Assembly (NCBI RefSeq): GCF_020216025.1
Contig: NZ_JAIWNC010000004.1
Span: forward strand, 310,001-374,000
From: Jidongwangia harbinensis
GTDB lineage: Bacteria > Actinomycetota > Actinomycetes > Mycobacteriales > Micromonosporaceae
Reading direction: 5' to 3'
DNA: 64,000 bases
Made by a program: the position numbers and the translations under genes. Under the pieces are notes generated by a model. That model worked only from the letters and a program-made list of their open reading frames with translations, was not told the origin of the DNA and ran no database searches. The first letter of the stretch is position 1; each line of letters opens with the position of its first letter. Below, piece by piece: positions 33,685 through 46,097 of this stretch.

Positions 33685-35060
33685 TCCGTGAGACGCTCGC
33701 GCCCCTGAGACTCGCCGGTTTCCGGATGCTCCTCGCCGGCCGGACCATCAACGCGTTCGGCAACGCGTTCGCACCGCTGGCCCTGGCGTTCGCCGTGCTG
33801 GACCTGACCGGGTCGGCCACCGACCTGGGCGTGGTGGTCGGTGCGCGCACCCTGGTGAACGTCGTCTTCCTGCTCTTCGGTGGCGCGCTCGCCGACCGGT
33901 TGCCGAAAAACCTGCTGATGGTCGGGTCCGCGCTCGCCGCGGCCGTCACCCAGGGGATCGTGGCCACGCTGGTGCTGACCGACACCGCCACGGTGCCGCT
34001 GCTGCTCGGGTTCGGCGCGGTCAACGGGATGGTCAGCGCGCTGTCCATGCCGGCCTCGTCCGCGATCGTCCCGCAACTGGTCCCGGCCGACCTGCGGCAG
34101 CAGGCGAACGGGCTCGGCCGGCTGGCGTTCAACGGCGCGGCCATCATCGGCGCGCCGATCGGTGGCGTGGTGGTGGCGTCCGTCGGCCCCGGCTGGGGCA
34201 TCGTGGTGGACGCCGCGACGTTCCTGCTCGCGGCGCTCTGCTTCGCGCTGGTACGCATCCCGGCGACCACCGCGCCGCCGTCCACGACACCGCCGGCGAC
34301 CACCGCGCCCCCGCCCACGACACCGCCGGCGGCCACCGAGGCGGACCAGCCGGCGGGCGCGCTGATCGGTGCGGAGCAGACCGCCGGTGAGCCGGTGGCC
34401 CCGCCACCTGCCCGGCCCAACATCCTCACCGACCTGCGTACCGGATGGTCGGAATTCATCGCCCGCACCTGGCTCTGGGTCGTGGTGGCCGGCTTCTGTG
34501 TGGTCAATGCGGCGCTGAGCGGCGGGTTCATGGTGCTCGGGCCGGTGATCGCGGACCAGACGTTCGGCCGCCAGGCGTGGGGTTTCGTGCTGGCCGCGGA
34601 GACCGCCGGCATGATCATCGGCGCGGTCCTGGCGATGCGGGTACGGCTGCGCCGGCTGCTGTTCTTCGGCGTCGTGTGCACCGCGTTCGAGGCGCTCCCG
34701 CTGCTCACCCTCGGCGTCTTCCCGCACGTCGGGGTGATGCTCGCGGCGGGTTTCATCGCCGGGCTGGCCATCGAGCAGTTCGGCATCGCCTGGGAGACGA
34801 CGATGCAGGAGCACGTGCCGGCGGACAAGCTGGCGCGGGTGTACTCGTACGACATGGTGGGCTCGTTCGTCGCCATCCCGGTCGGGCAGACCCTGGCCGG
34901 GCCGGTCGCCGAGGCGGTCGGCGTCGAGGCGACCCTGATCGGCGCGGCCGCGCTCATCGTCCTCGCCGTACTCGGCATGCTGACCAGTCGCGACGTCCGT
35001 CACCTGCGTCATCGGCTGCCGTCGAAGGACCCGGCGGCCATGGAAGAATTGCCGGCGTGA
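33681..35060 (+). CDS. MFS transporter (MFS_3/enterobactin-exporter type)
   Basis: The 459-residue protein has about 12 membrane segments. A long central loop at residues 200-250 is Pro/Thr-rich with TTPPATTAPPPTTPP. The N-terminal half shows GGALADRLPKNLLMVGSAL, the MFS loop-2 motif. The pattern is that of drug or siderophore exporters in actinomycetes that are paired with ArsR-type regulators. It is coupled to the regulator before it and to purB after it (GTGA overlap), so purB may share its transcript. Confidence 0.88.
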   Translation: MIRETLAPLRLAGFRMLLAGRTINAFGNAFAPLALAFAVLDLTGSATDLGVVVGARTLVNVVFLLFGGALADRLPKNLLMVGSALAAAVTQGIVATLVLTDTATVPLLLGFGAVNGMVSALSMPASSAIVPQLVPADLRQQANGLGRLAFNGAAIIGAPIGGVVVASVGPGWGIVVDAATFLLAALCFALVRIPATTAPPSTTPPATTAPPPTTPPAATEADQPAGALIGAEQTAGEPVAPPPARPNILTDLRTGWSEFIARTWLWVVVAGFCVVNAALSGGFMVLGPVIADQTFGRQAWGFVLAAETAGMIIGAVLAMRVRLRRLLFFGVVCTAFEALPLLTLGVFPHVGVMLAAGFIAGLAIEQFGIAWETTMQEHVPADKLARVYSYDMVGSFVAIPVGQTLAGPVAEAVGVEATLIGAAALIVLAVLGMLTSRDVRHLRHRLPSKDPAAMEELPA

Positions 35061-36478
35061 CCGTGCCGAACGTGCTTGCCGCCCGCTATGCCTCCGCCGA
35101 CCTCGCCGCGCTCTGGTCCCCGGAGGAGAAGATCCGGATGGAGCGGCGGCTCTGGCTCGCCGTGCTGCGCGCGCAGCGCGACCTCGGCGTCGCGGTGCCG
35201 GACGGCGTGGTGGAGGCGTACGAAGCGGTCGTCGACCAGGTCGACCTGGCGAGCATCGCGGACCGCGAGCGGGTCACCCGGCACGACGTCAAGGCGCGCA
35301 TCGAGGAGTTCAGTGCGCTGGCCGGACACGAGCACATCCACAAGGGCATGACCTCCCGCGATCTCACCGAAAATGTCGAGCAGCTGCAGATCCGGGCCTC
35401 GCTGGAGCTGATCCGGGACCGGGTGGTGGCCGCTCTGGCCCGGCTCACCGCGCTCGCCGTGGAACATTCCGGACTTGTCATGACCGGTCGCTCGCACAAC
35501 GTCGCGGCGCAGGCCACCACGCTCGGCAAGCGTTTCGCGTCGGCGGCCGAGGAACTGCTGATCGGGTACGAGCGGCTGGACGACCTGATCGCGCGTTACC
35601 CGTTGCGCGGCATCAAGGGCCCGGTCGGCACCGCCGCCGACCAGCTCGACCTGCTCGACGGCTCGGCACCCGCGCTGGCCGAGCTGGAGGCGAAGGTCGC
35701 CGCCCACCTCGGGTTCGCCCGGGTGCTCAGCAGCGTCGGCCAGGTGTACCCGCGGTCGCTCGACTTCGACGTGGTCTCCGCGCTGGCCCAGATCGTCGCC
35801 GGGCCGTCGTCCCTGGCCACCACGATCCGCTTGATGGTTGGCCAGGAACTGGTCACCGAGGGCTTCAAGCCGGGCCAGGTCGGCTCGTCGGCGATGCCGC
35901 ACAAGATGAACACCCGCTCGTCGGAACGGGTCAACGGGCTCGCCGTGATCGTCCGGGGCCACCTGTCCATGGTCGGCGAGCTGGCCGGCGACCAGTGGAA
36001 CGAGGGCGACGTGTCCTGCTCGGTGGTCCGCCGGGTCGCGCTGCCGGACGCGTTCTTCGCCACCGACGGGCTGTTCCAGACGTTCCTCACCGTGCTTGAC
36101 GAGTTCGGCGCGTACCCGGCGGTCATCGCCCGCGAGCTGGACCGTTTCCTGCCGTTCCTGGCCACCACGAAGATCCTGGTGGCGGCGGTCCGCAAGGGCG
36201 TCGGCCGGGAGGTGGCCCACGAGGTGATCAAGGAGCACGCGGTGGCCGTCGCGCTGGCCATGCGGGAGAAGGGCGCGCCCGACAACGATCTCTTCGACCG
36301 GCTGGCGGACGACGGCCGGCTGCAGCTGTCCCGGGCCGAGATCGACGCCCTGGTCGCGGACCGGGCGGCGTTCGTGGGTGCGGCCGATGCCCAGGTGCAG
36401 GCGGTGGCCGACCGGGTCGGTGCCGTCCTGGCCGCGCACCCCGGGGCGGCGACGTACGCCCCGGCACCGATTCTCTGA
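35057..36478 (+). CDS. purB: Adenylosuccinate lyase
   Basis: PurB releases fumarate from SAICAR and from adenylosuccinate. The 473-residue product has GKMT-type motif DFSALAGHEHIHKGMTSRD-like sequence (AGHEHIHKGMTSRDLTENV), the catalytic-loop signature VGSSAMPHKMNTRSSERVNG and the conserved TGRSHNVAAQ. The GTG start overlaps the stop of the upstream MFS gene. It lies before a convergent secreted protease; the usual neighbour purC is not next to it. Confidence 0.95.
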   Translation: MTVPNVLAARYASADLAALWSPEEKIRMERRLWLAVLRAQRDLGVAVPDGVVEAYEAVVDQVDLASIADRERVTRHDVKARIEEFSALAGHEHIHKGMTSRDLTENVEQLQIRASLELIRDRVVAALARLTALAVEHSGLVMTGRSHNVAAQATTLGKRFASAAEELLIGYERLDDLIARYPLRGIKGPVGTAADQLDLLDGSAPALAELEAKVAAHLGFARVLSSVGQVYPRSLDFDVVSALAQIVAGPSSLATTIRLMVGQELVTEGFKPGQVGSSAMPHKMNTRSSERVNGLAVIVRGHLSMVGELAGDQWNEGDVSCSVVRRVALPDAFFATDGLFQTFLTVLDEFGAYPAVIARELDRFLPFLATTKILVAAVRKGVGREVAHEVIKEHAVAVALAMREKGAPDNDLFDRLADDGRLQLSRAEIDALVADRAAFVGAADAQVQAVADRVGAVLAAHPGAATYAPAPIL

Positions 36479-36535
36479 GCCGGTGCCGCCGGGGAGCGAC
36501 GGAGATCGTGCACGTCGCGCCCCGGCGGACCCTGG

Positions 36536-37219
36536 TCAGACCCCGGAGACCGAGGAGATCCAGGACCGGTTGTAAGCGACGCTGCCGTAGTACTGCGCGC
36601 TGGTGCCGTTGGCGGTGGACGCCACGCCCACCTGCGCGCCGTTGTAGACCTGCGGGCCACCCGAGTCGCCGCGCCAGGCGTTGCCGTTGATCCGGGTGCT
36701 GCCGATCGCCCGGCCGCCGTACGCATCGCTCTGGTTCGTCGAGGTCACCTGCACCGTGGCGGTCTTCAGCGTGGTCGACGCGCTGCACCCGCTGTAGCAG
36801 GTCATGCCCCAGCCGTAGATCGAGTTGGTCGAACCCACCGGCGGGTACGCGCTGGACAGCGGCATGTAGGTGGTGGACACCGAACTGCTCAGCCGCATCA
36901 GGGCCAGGTCGTACCGGGTCGAGGTGGAACTCACCGTACGGGTGACCCCGCCGGACGAGCGGTTGACGCTGCCGATCCGCACTGACATGGTGCCGCTGAT
37001 GCAGTGCCGTGCGGTCAGCACGTAGTTGGCCGAAATGACGGTGCCGGAGCAGGTGAAGCTGCCGTTGCTGAGGACGGCCGCGGCCCACGGAGCCGACGAC
37101 ACGGTGCTGCCGCCGATGATGTTGTCGGGGCCGTCGGGAACGGCGGTGGCCGCTGCGGGGATGGCCACGGCGCCGGTCAGGGCGGCGGCCAGAGAGGCGA
37201 CGACGATGCGGATGCGCAC
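36536..37219 (-). CDS. Secreted trypsin-like serine protease (S1)
   Basis: The 227-residue pre-protein starts at a GTG after AAGGAGCC. It has a signal peptide (MRIRIVVASLAAALTGAVAI) and a short propeptide ending before IIGG, the mature N-terminus. The catalytic triad is complete: His in TARHC, Asp in RYDLALMRL, Ser in GDSGGP. Cysteines C-x-G and CYSGC fit the trypsin disulfides. A secreted endopeptidase is certain; specificity is not known. It sits antisense between purB and purS. Confidence 0.92.
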   Translation of the reverse strand: MRIRIVVASLAAALTGAVAIPAAATAVPDGPDNIIGGSTVSSAPWAAAVLSNGSFTCSGTVISANYVLTARHCISGTMSVRIGSVNRSSGGVTRTVSSTSTRYDLALMRLSSSVSTTYMPLSSAYPPVGSTNSIYGWGMTCYSGCSASTTLKTATVQVTSTNQSDAYGGRAIGSTRINGNAWRGDSGGPQVYNGAQVGVASTANGTSAQYYGSVAYNRSWISSVSGV

Positions 37220-37564
37220 GCCGGGCTCCTTCCGAGGTCGGTCGACGCTCCGGGCGGCAGGGGGGTACACCATCCGGTTGAGCTGCGTCGAACTTGGTCG
37301 GCTGACCGTATGCGCAGGTCGGCAGCGTGCCTACAACTCAATTGACACCTATCACGGTGTGATGGTCACCGACGTTCCTTGAAGTGTTGACGAAAGGCAG
37401 GGGTGCGGAGTGTCCGACGTCACCGCCGAATCCGCTGCTCCGAGGTCGTTTCCGTCAGCCTGCCGACACCTGCCGATGGCTCGATCGGGAACCCGACAGG
37501 GTAGGCTTCGGCTGCTCGCCCCTTCTAGGGGCACCCAACTGCGCACCTACAGTCAGGAGTGCCC
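37220..37564. promoter_or_regulatory. Divergent region between the protease gene and purSQL, with an operator-like palindrome
   Basis: The 345 bp upstream of purS hold a TTGACA hexamer (37342-37347) and, 3 bp on, the perfect dyad ATCAC-GGT-GTGAT (37351-37363), an operator-like site placed in the spacer of that -35. No matching -10 is clear. A hairpin GCCCC-TTCTA-GGGGC lies at 37518-37532, in the presumed purS leader. No gene is supported here. Confidence 0.45.
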
Positions 37565-37819
37565 GTGGCTCGCGTCGTCGTCGACGTCATGCTCAAGCCG
37601 GAGATCCTCGATCCGCAGGGCCAGGCGGTCGCGAACGCGCTGCCCAGGCTCGGCGTCACCGATATCTCCTCCGTCCGTATCGGTCGCCGTATCGAGATCG
37701 AGTTCGCCGGCGAACCGAACCTCGAGACCGCCCGGGAGATCGCCGACAAACTACTCGCCAACCCCGTGATCGAGGACTTCCAGATCCACCTCGACGACAC
37801 CGTGGCCGAGGGCGTGTGA
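37565..37819 (+). CDS. purS: Phosphoribosylformylglycinamidine synthase subunit PurS
   Basis: PurS bridges PurQ and PurL in the FGAM synthase complex (purine step 4). The 84-residue product begins [20 protein letters not shown], the standard actinobacterial PurS sequence, and contains [18 protein letters not shown] at 37565 is chosen because AGGAG stands 6 bp before it; the GTG two codons earlier is less likely. The next gene, purQ, starts 2 bp after its stop. Confidence 0.95.
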   Translation: MARVVVDVMLKPEILDPQGQAVANALPRLGVTDISSVRIGRRIEIEFAGEPNLETAREIADKLLANPVIEDFQIHLDDTVAEGV

Positions 37820-37821
37820 CC

Positions 37822-38525
37822 ATGCGCATCGGTGTGGTGACGTTCCCCGGATCGCTGGACGACGGCGACGCCGCCCGCGCGGCGCGCATCGCCGGCGCGG
37901 ACGTGGTCCGCCTCTGGCACGGCGACCCCGGCCTGCAGGGCGTCGACGCGGTCGTCCTGCCCGGTGGCTTCTCCTACGGCGATGCGCTGCGGGCCGGCGC
38001 GATCGCCCGGTTCGCACCGGTCATGGAGACGGTCGCCGACGCGGCGCGCGGCGGACTCCCGGTGCTCGGGATCTGCAACGGCTTCCAGGTTCTCTGCGAG
38101 GCCCACCTGCTGCCCGGCGCGCTCACCCGCAACCAGCACCTGCACTTCCGCAACCGCGACCAGTTCCTGCGCGTCGAGTCGGCCTCGACCGCGTGGACCA
38201 ACCAGTTCACCGAGGGGCAGGAGATCCTCATCCCGGTGAAGAACGGTGAGGGCTGTTTCGTGGCGGACGAGCGCACGCTCGACCAGCTCGAGGCGGAGGG
38301 CCGCGTGGTGGCCCGCTACACCCGGGGCAACCCGAACGGATCGCAGCGCGACATCGCCGCGATCACCAACGAGGCCGGCAACGTCGTCGGCATCATGCCG
38401 CACCCGGAACACGCCGTGGAGGCGCTGACCGGGCCGTCGCTGGACGGCCTGGGCTTCTTCACCTCGGTCCTGCGGGCCCTGGCCGGGGCGTCCGCGGGTG
38501 GCCAGCTCGCAGGGGGACACCACTG

Positions 38526-38526
<1 letters not shown>
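37822..38526 (+). CDS. purQ: Phosphoribosylformylglycinamidine synthase subunit PurQ (glutaminase)
   Basis: PurQ hydrolyses glutamine and passes ammonia to PurL. The class I glutamine amidotransferase triad is present: the nucleophile Cys in [11 protein letters not shown], and His/Glu in MPHPEHAVE. The N-terminus [20 protein letters not shown] is canonical. The 234-residue length is normal, with a short Gly-rich tail. It ends in TGATG shared with the start of purL, so the three FGAM synthase subunits are translated together. Confidence 0.96.
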
Positions 38527-41669
<3,143 letters not shown>

Positions 41670-41685
41670 CCTAGTGTCAGCGCAC

Positions 41686-41719
41686 CATCGCGGCCCGGGC
41701 TTCGGCCCGGGCCGCGATG
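41686..41719. terminator. Hairpin terminator with TTCG tetraloop after purL
   Basis: A perfect 15-bp stem (CATCGCGGCCCGGGC / GCCCGGGCCGCGATG) closed by a TTCG loop, 17 bp after the purL stop. It is one of the most stable hairpins in the window. No T run follows. Confidence 0.8.
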
Positions 41720-41805
41720 CGTTCGCACTCTCCCGGCGCGACCGCAGCCACCCACTCGAAGATTGTGGACGGTGCGCGGACCGGCTGCCGCAGCGGAGAC
41801 GGTGA

Positions 41806-41834
41806 AGGCCGGCTCCCGGAAGGGGAACCGGCCT
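41806..41834. terminator. Second hairpin, terminator of the convergent surface-protein gene
   Basis: A 12-bp stem (AGGCCGGCTCCC / GGGAACCGGCCT, one G-U wobble) with a 5-base loop lies 33 bp after the stop of the minus-strand gene. With the purL hairpin it forms a pair of back-to-back terminators. Confidence 0.7.
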
Positions 41835-41866
41835 CGACCGATTGAGCTGTCTGGCGGGCGGGAGAC

Positions 41867-43816
41867 CTAGTCGTCGAGCCAGTCGAGCGACCGCCGCTGA
41901 CCCGGATGTCCCGGTTCCTGCGGCCGCGGCTGTCCACCGTGGCGTCCGCCGCCCTGCTCGCCGCCGCGGTAGCCGCCCTGTTCGGGGTACCCGCCGCCGT
42001 AGCCGCCCGGCTGGGGCGCGCCACCGGGCTGGGCTCCGCCGCCGTAGGTCCCGCCGGCGCCCGGTTCGGGTGCCCGGCCGTATCCTTCCGGCCGGCCGTA
42101 CGTGGCGCGCGGGTCGTAACCGCCCGGGTCGCCGCCGTAGCCGCCGCCCTCGTAGCCGCCACCGCCACCGGCCGGCGCCGCGGGTGCGCCGTAGGTGCCG
42201 CCGGCCGGCGGAGCGGCGTAGCCGTCGTCGGCGTACTGGTCGCCGCCGTAGCCGGCACCGCCACCGTAGGTGCCACCGGCGGCCGGCTCGTCCCACTGGC
42301 CGTACGTACCCTGGTCGGCCGGCTGCTGCGGCTCGCCGTACCCGCCGGCCTGGTAGCTCGTGGCACCGGTGGGTTCCGGCCGGCCGCGACCGGCCGGCGG
42401 GTACTCCGGCTCGGGCGGGTAGCCGCCGTAGTTCTGGTCCTCCGGGCGGTACATGCCGGTCGGTTCGTCGTAGCGCGGCTGGGCCGCCGCGGCGCCGCCG
42501 TACGTGCCGGTGGCCGCGGGTGCGCCGTAGGCCGGCTGTGGCTCCGCGCCGTACCCGTCGTCGTAGTCGGGCGCGCCGTACTGCTGGCCGCCGGCGTATG
42601 CACCGTTGGGCGGGGGTGCGCCGTAGTTGCCGGCTTGCGGCGGTGACGCGGGCGCGCCGTACGGGTCGGGGAACTCTTCCTCGGCCGGCACCGGGCGGTG
42701 CAGCATGGTCGGTGCGTCCGCCAGCGACGGTCCGACGCCCAGGTCGGCCACCATGGTGGCGTCGTTGGCGCGTCCGCCGACCGGCGCCGCCATCCGGGTC
42801 GCGTCGTCGCCGTAGCGGCCCGGCCCGGCGGGCGGCACGCCGAGCGGCTTGTCGCCGCCGTCCGGGTCGTCGCCGTTGTCCTTGCGGCGCATCAGCACCA
42901 GCACGATGGCGCCGATGCCGGCCGCGACGAGCAGGCCGCCGAGGATGATGAACAGCATCGAGCCGCCGCCGTCGTCCGCGGAGTTGTTCGACGCCGCGTT
43001 CGGGTCGATCGTCGGCGCCTGGGTGGCGTCGTCGGCCGCTTCGTCCTCGTCGTCGAGCGTCTCGGCGCTGGCCTTCGCGCTGGGCGTGGCGGACGCGGAC
43101 GGCGACGGTGCGTTCTTCGACACCAGGGTCAGCGTGGCGGTGACGGTCTTGCCGGCCGATCCGCGCACGCTCACCGCGGCCGGGTCGTAGCCTTCCTTGG
43201 CCGCGCCGACGGAGATGCTGCCGGGGACGATCGGCCGGTTGTCGGACGAGGTGAACTCGTAGCCGCCGTCGCCGTTGCTCGTGGTGTCGTACTGGTTGCC
43301 GGCGCTGTCCTTCATGAGCACCTGGGCGTTGGCGACCGCCTTGCCGTCGCCGTCCTTCACCCGGCCGGAGACCTGGCGGACCTGCTTGGGCTTGTCCGGG
43401 CCGGCGACCGTGATCTCCTCCGACGCGGTGCCGGTCTCGTTGTTCAGCCGTGCGGTGACCTGCACCCGCACCGTCTTCTCCTCGCCGGCGTCGACATCGC
43501 CGGCGGAGAGGTTCGCGGTGAAGCTCCGGCTCTCGCCGGCCGGGATCGTGGTCCGCGGGGAGCAGTCACCGCTGCACGTCATCCCGGTGACATTGACCCG
43601 CACCGCTCCCGGGAGGGTGGGGTTGTTGTTGGTGTTCGTGACGGTGTACTTGATCGTGGTGCGCTCGCCTGGTCCGAGGTCGGTCGACGACACACTGTCG
43701 ATGCTCACCGTGGGTGGCCGGGCATGCGCCGGTGCCGCGGCGACGGCGATCGTGCCGCCCACCAACGCCAGGAACGCACCGGCCTGGACAGCCCGGGCTC
43801 GTAGGTGCGTTGTCAC
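41867..43816 (-). CDS. Secreted, membrane-anchored protein with carboxypeptidase-regulatory-like domain and YG-rich tail
   Basis: The GTG start follows GGAAGGCGG. The 649-residue product has a signal peptide (RARAVQAGAFLALVGGTIAV). Two extracellular beta domains follow: a CARDB-like fold (residues about 35-125) and a carboxypeptidase-regulatory-like fold with VSGRVKDGDGKAVANAQVLM (about 135-225). A Ser/Ala/Asp-rich stalk, one membrane helix (MLFIILGGLLVAAGIGAIVL, about residue 290) and an RRKD stop-transfer come next. The 300-residue cytoplasmic tail is rich in Tyr, Gly, Pro and Gln with YGxP-type repeats. Function is unknown; a cell-envelope role is likely. Confidence 0.8.
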   Translation of the reverse strand: MTTHLRARAVQAGAFLALVGGTIAVAAAPAHARPPTVSIDSVSSTDLGPGERTTIKYTVTNTNNNPTLPGAVRVNVTGMTCSGDCSPRTTIPAGESRSFTANLSAGDVDAGEEKTVRVQVTARLNNETGTASEEITVAGPDKPKQVRQVSGRVKDGDGKAVANAQVLMKDSAGNQYDTTSNGDGGYEFTSSDNRPIVPGSISVGAAKEGYDPAAVSVRGSAGKTVTATLTLVSKNAPSPSASATPSAKASAETLDDEDEAADDATQAPTIDPNAASNNSADDGGGSMLFIILGGLLVAAGIGAIVLVLMRRKDNGDDPDGGDKPLGVPPAGPGRYGDDATRMAAPVGGRANDATMVADLGVGPSLADAPTMLHRPVPAEEEFPDPYGAPASPPQAGNYGAPPPNGAYAGGQQYGAPDYDDGYGAEPQPAYGAPAATGTYGGAAAAQPRYDEPTGMYRPEDQNYGGYPPEPEYPPAGRGRPEPTGATSYQAGGYGEPQQPADQGTYGQWDEPAAGGTYGGGAGYGGDQYADDGYAAPPAGGTYGAPAAPAGGGGGYEGGGYGGDPGGYDPRATYGRPEGYGRAPEPGAGGTYGGGAQPGGAPQPGGYGGGYPEQGGYRGGEQGGGRHGGQPRPQEPGHPGQRRSLDWLDD

Positions 43817-43972
43817 GTCCACCGCCTTCCGGTCGCTCGGTCCCCGGCGGCTCACGTTGCCCGGTAGATCCGGTCGACAAATACACCGTCGGCCACTATG
43901 CCCTGTCCCGGGTCTCTTGCGCGACCCAGGGCCGCCGGGTTATCTCACAGGATCGGGTCGTATCGTCCCGGC

Positions 43973-44347
43973 GTGTCCCCTGCGCACAATAAATCCGAGT
44001 CTGTGAACCACGCGTTGGACGCGCTGGACCGTGGCGCCGAACCTGACCGTGCGGTGCTCCGCGACGCGGTCCGCGCGCTCCTCGCTGAGCTGGCGCGACG
44101 CGCGCCGGGCCGATCGGTGGAGGTACGGATTCCGCCTTTCGGTGCGATTCAGTGTGTCGCCGGTCCCCGGCACACCCGTGGCACACCGCCCAATGTGGTC
44201 GAGACCGATCCGATCACCTGGCTGCTCCTCGCCAGCGGACGTCTGAGCTGGGTCGACGCGGTGGCCGGCGGGCGCGTCCGGGCCAGCGGAATTCGCACCG
44301 ATCTGACCGACCACCTGCCCGTACACCCCGCCGATCCGGGTGAATGA
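43973..44347 (+). CDS. Bacterial sterol-carrier-like family protein
   Basis: The 124-residue product starts at a GTG and contains the family core: [40 protein letters not shown] and [19 protein letters not shown]. This is the actinobacterial SCP-like family, conserved upstream of purF (as in Mycobacterium, where the homologue lies between purL and purF). A lipid-binding role is suggested by the family name only. It diverges from the surface-protein gene and is followed by purF 104 bp on. Confidence 0.83.
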   Translation: MSPAHNKSESVNHALDALDRGAEPDRAVLRDAVRALLAELARRAPGRSVEVRIPPFGAIQCVAGPRHTRGTPPNVVETDPITWLLLASGRLSWVDAVAGGRVRASGIRTDLTDHLPVHPADPGE

Positions 44348-44451
44348 CGCCGTGCCGTCCCCGGGTGCCTCGCGTACACTGGTCCGTCGGAGCAGGCCCA
44401 GCATGTTCGAGCCGCGTGGTTCGAGCACACCAGCATGAGGGAGCAAGCCAA

Positions 44452-46050
44452 GTGCCCCGAGGCGACGGCCGTTTGACCGACGATCTCGACCCCCAGGAGC
44501 GTGGCCCCCAGGATGCCTGCGGTGTCTTCGGTGTCTGGGCACCGAGGGAAGAAGTTGCCAAACTCACCTACTTCGGGCTTTTTGCTCTCCAGCACCGCGG
44601 CCAGGAAGCCGCCGGCATTGCGGTGAGTGACGGCTCCGGCGTGGTGGTGTACAAGGATCTCGGCCTGGTCTCCCAGGTCTTCGACGAGCCGACGCTCGCC
44701 AGCCTGCGTGGCCACCTGGCGATCGGGCACACCCGATATTCGACGACCGGCGGCTCCAACTGGGAGAACGCCCAGCCGACCATCCGGGCCACCACGGCCG
44801 GCACCACGATCGCGCTGGCGCACAACGGCAACCTGGTGAACACCGCCGAGCTGGCCCGCGAGGTCGCCGAGCGCGGCCTGGAGTCGGACCGCGGCGCCAC
44901 CTCCGACACCGCCCTGGTCACCACGTTGCTGGCCAGCCGGCCCGACCTGTCGGTCGAGGCCGCGGCGCTGGAGGTGCTGCCCCGGCTGCGCGGCGCGTTC
45001 AGCTTCGTGTTCATGGACGAGACCACGCTGTACGCCGCCCGCGACCCGCAGGGCGTCCGTCCGCTGGTCCTCGGCCGGATGGAACGCGGCTGGGTGGTGG
45101 CCAGCGAGACCGCGGCGCTGGACATCGTCGGCGCCAGCTTCGTCCGTGAGGTGGAGCCGGGCGAGATGCTCGCGGTCGACGAACACGGGCTCCGTTCCGC
45201 CCGGTTCGCCGCGCCGGAACCGAAAGGCTGCCTCTTCGAGTACGTCTACCTTGCCCGTCCGGACACCACGATCGCCGGCCGCAACATGTATGCGGCCCGG
45301 GTGGAGATCGGCCGCCGGCTCGCCCAGGAGCACCCGGTCGAGGCGGACCTGACGATTCCGGTACCGGAGTCCGGCACGCCGGCCGCGATCGGGTACGCCG
45401 AGGCCTCGGGCATCCCGTACAGCGCCGGCCTGACCAAGAACGCGTACGTCGGGCGTACCTTCATCCAGCCCTCGCAGACGATCCGCCAGCTCGGCATCCG
45501 GCTGAAGCTGAACCCGCTGCGCGAGGTGGTACGCGGCAAGCGCCTGGTCGTGGTGGACGACTCGATCGTCCGGGGCAACACGCAGCGTGCCCTGGTCCGG
45601 ATGCTGCGCGAGGCCGGGGCGCTCGAGGTGCACGTCCGGATCTCCTCGCCGCCGGTGAAGTGGCCGTGTTTCTACGGCATCGACTTCGCCACCCGCGCCG
45701 AACTCGTCGCCAACGGCCTGGACATCGACGGCATCCGCCGCTCGATCGGCGCGGACAGCCTCGGCTACGTCTCGCTGGATGGGCTGGTGCAGTCGACCGA
45801 GCAGCCGAAGACACGACTCTGCATGGCCTGCTTCGATGGTCAGTACCCGATCGAGCTGCCGGCCGGCAACCTGATCGGCAAGCACGTCCTCGAGGGGGTC
45901 GGCAAGCGCGCCACGTTGCCGGACGCGAACGGCCAGGAGGCCGCGGTCGCCGAGTTGGAGACCGAGTACGACGCCCGCGAGTATCCGGACGGCGAGGCAC
46001 GACCGCTCGTCGGCACCCCGGGCGGCGTGGACGCCCTGCACCACCCGTAA
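44452..46050 (+). CDS. purF: Amidophosphoribosyltransferase
   Basis: PurF makes 5-phosphoribosylamine from PRPP and glutamine, the first committed purine step. The GTG start follows GAGGGAGC. After a short propeptide the catalytic Cys appears in DACGVFGVWAP; YFGLFALQHRGQEAAG and HTRYSTTGGSNWENAQP follow. The PRPP-binding loop is VVDDSIVRGNTQRAL. Conserved Cys residues for the 4Fe-4S cluster are in YLARPD..., KWPCFYGIDF and RLCMACFDG. The 532-residue length is normal. purM follows 47 bp downstream. Confidence 0.96.
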   Translation: MPRGDGRLTDDLDPQERGPQDACGVFGVWAPREEVAKLTYFGLFALQHRGQEAAGIAVSDGSGVVVYKDLGLVSQVFDEPTLASLRGHLAIGHTRYSTTGGSNWENAQPTIRATTAGTTIALAHNGNLVNTAELAREVAERGLESDRGATSDTALVTTLLASRPDLSVEAAALEVLPRLRGAFSFVFMDETTLYAARDPQGVRPLVLGRMERGWVVASETAALDIVGASFVREVEPGEMLAVDEHGLRSARFAAPEPKGCLFEYVYLARPDTTIAGRNMYAARVEIGRRLAQEHPVEADLTIPVPESGTPAAIGYAEASGIPYSAGLTKNAYVGRTFIQPSQTIRQLGIRLKLNPLREVVRGKRLVVVDDSIVRGNTQRALVRMLREAGALEVHVRISSPPVKWPCFYGIDFATRAELVANGLDIDGIRRSIGADSLGYVSLDGLVQSTEQPKTRLCMACFDGQYPIELPAGNLIGKHVLEGVGKRATLPDANGQEAAVAELETEYDAREYPDGEARPLVGTPGGVDALHHP

Positions 46051-46097
46051 GAGCCGTACCACCTCACCAGCAACACCAGCGCACTAAGGGGAGAACC

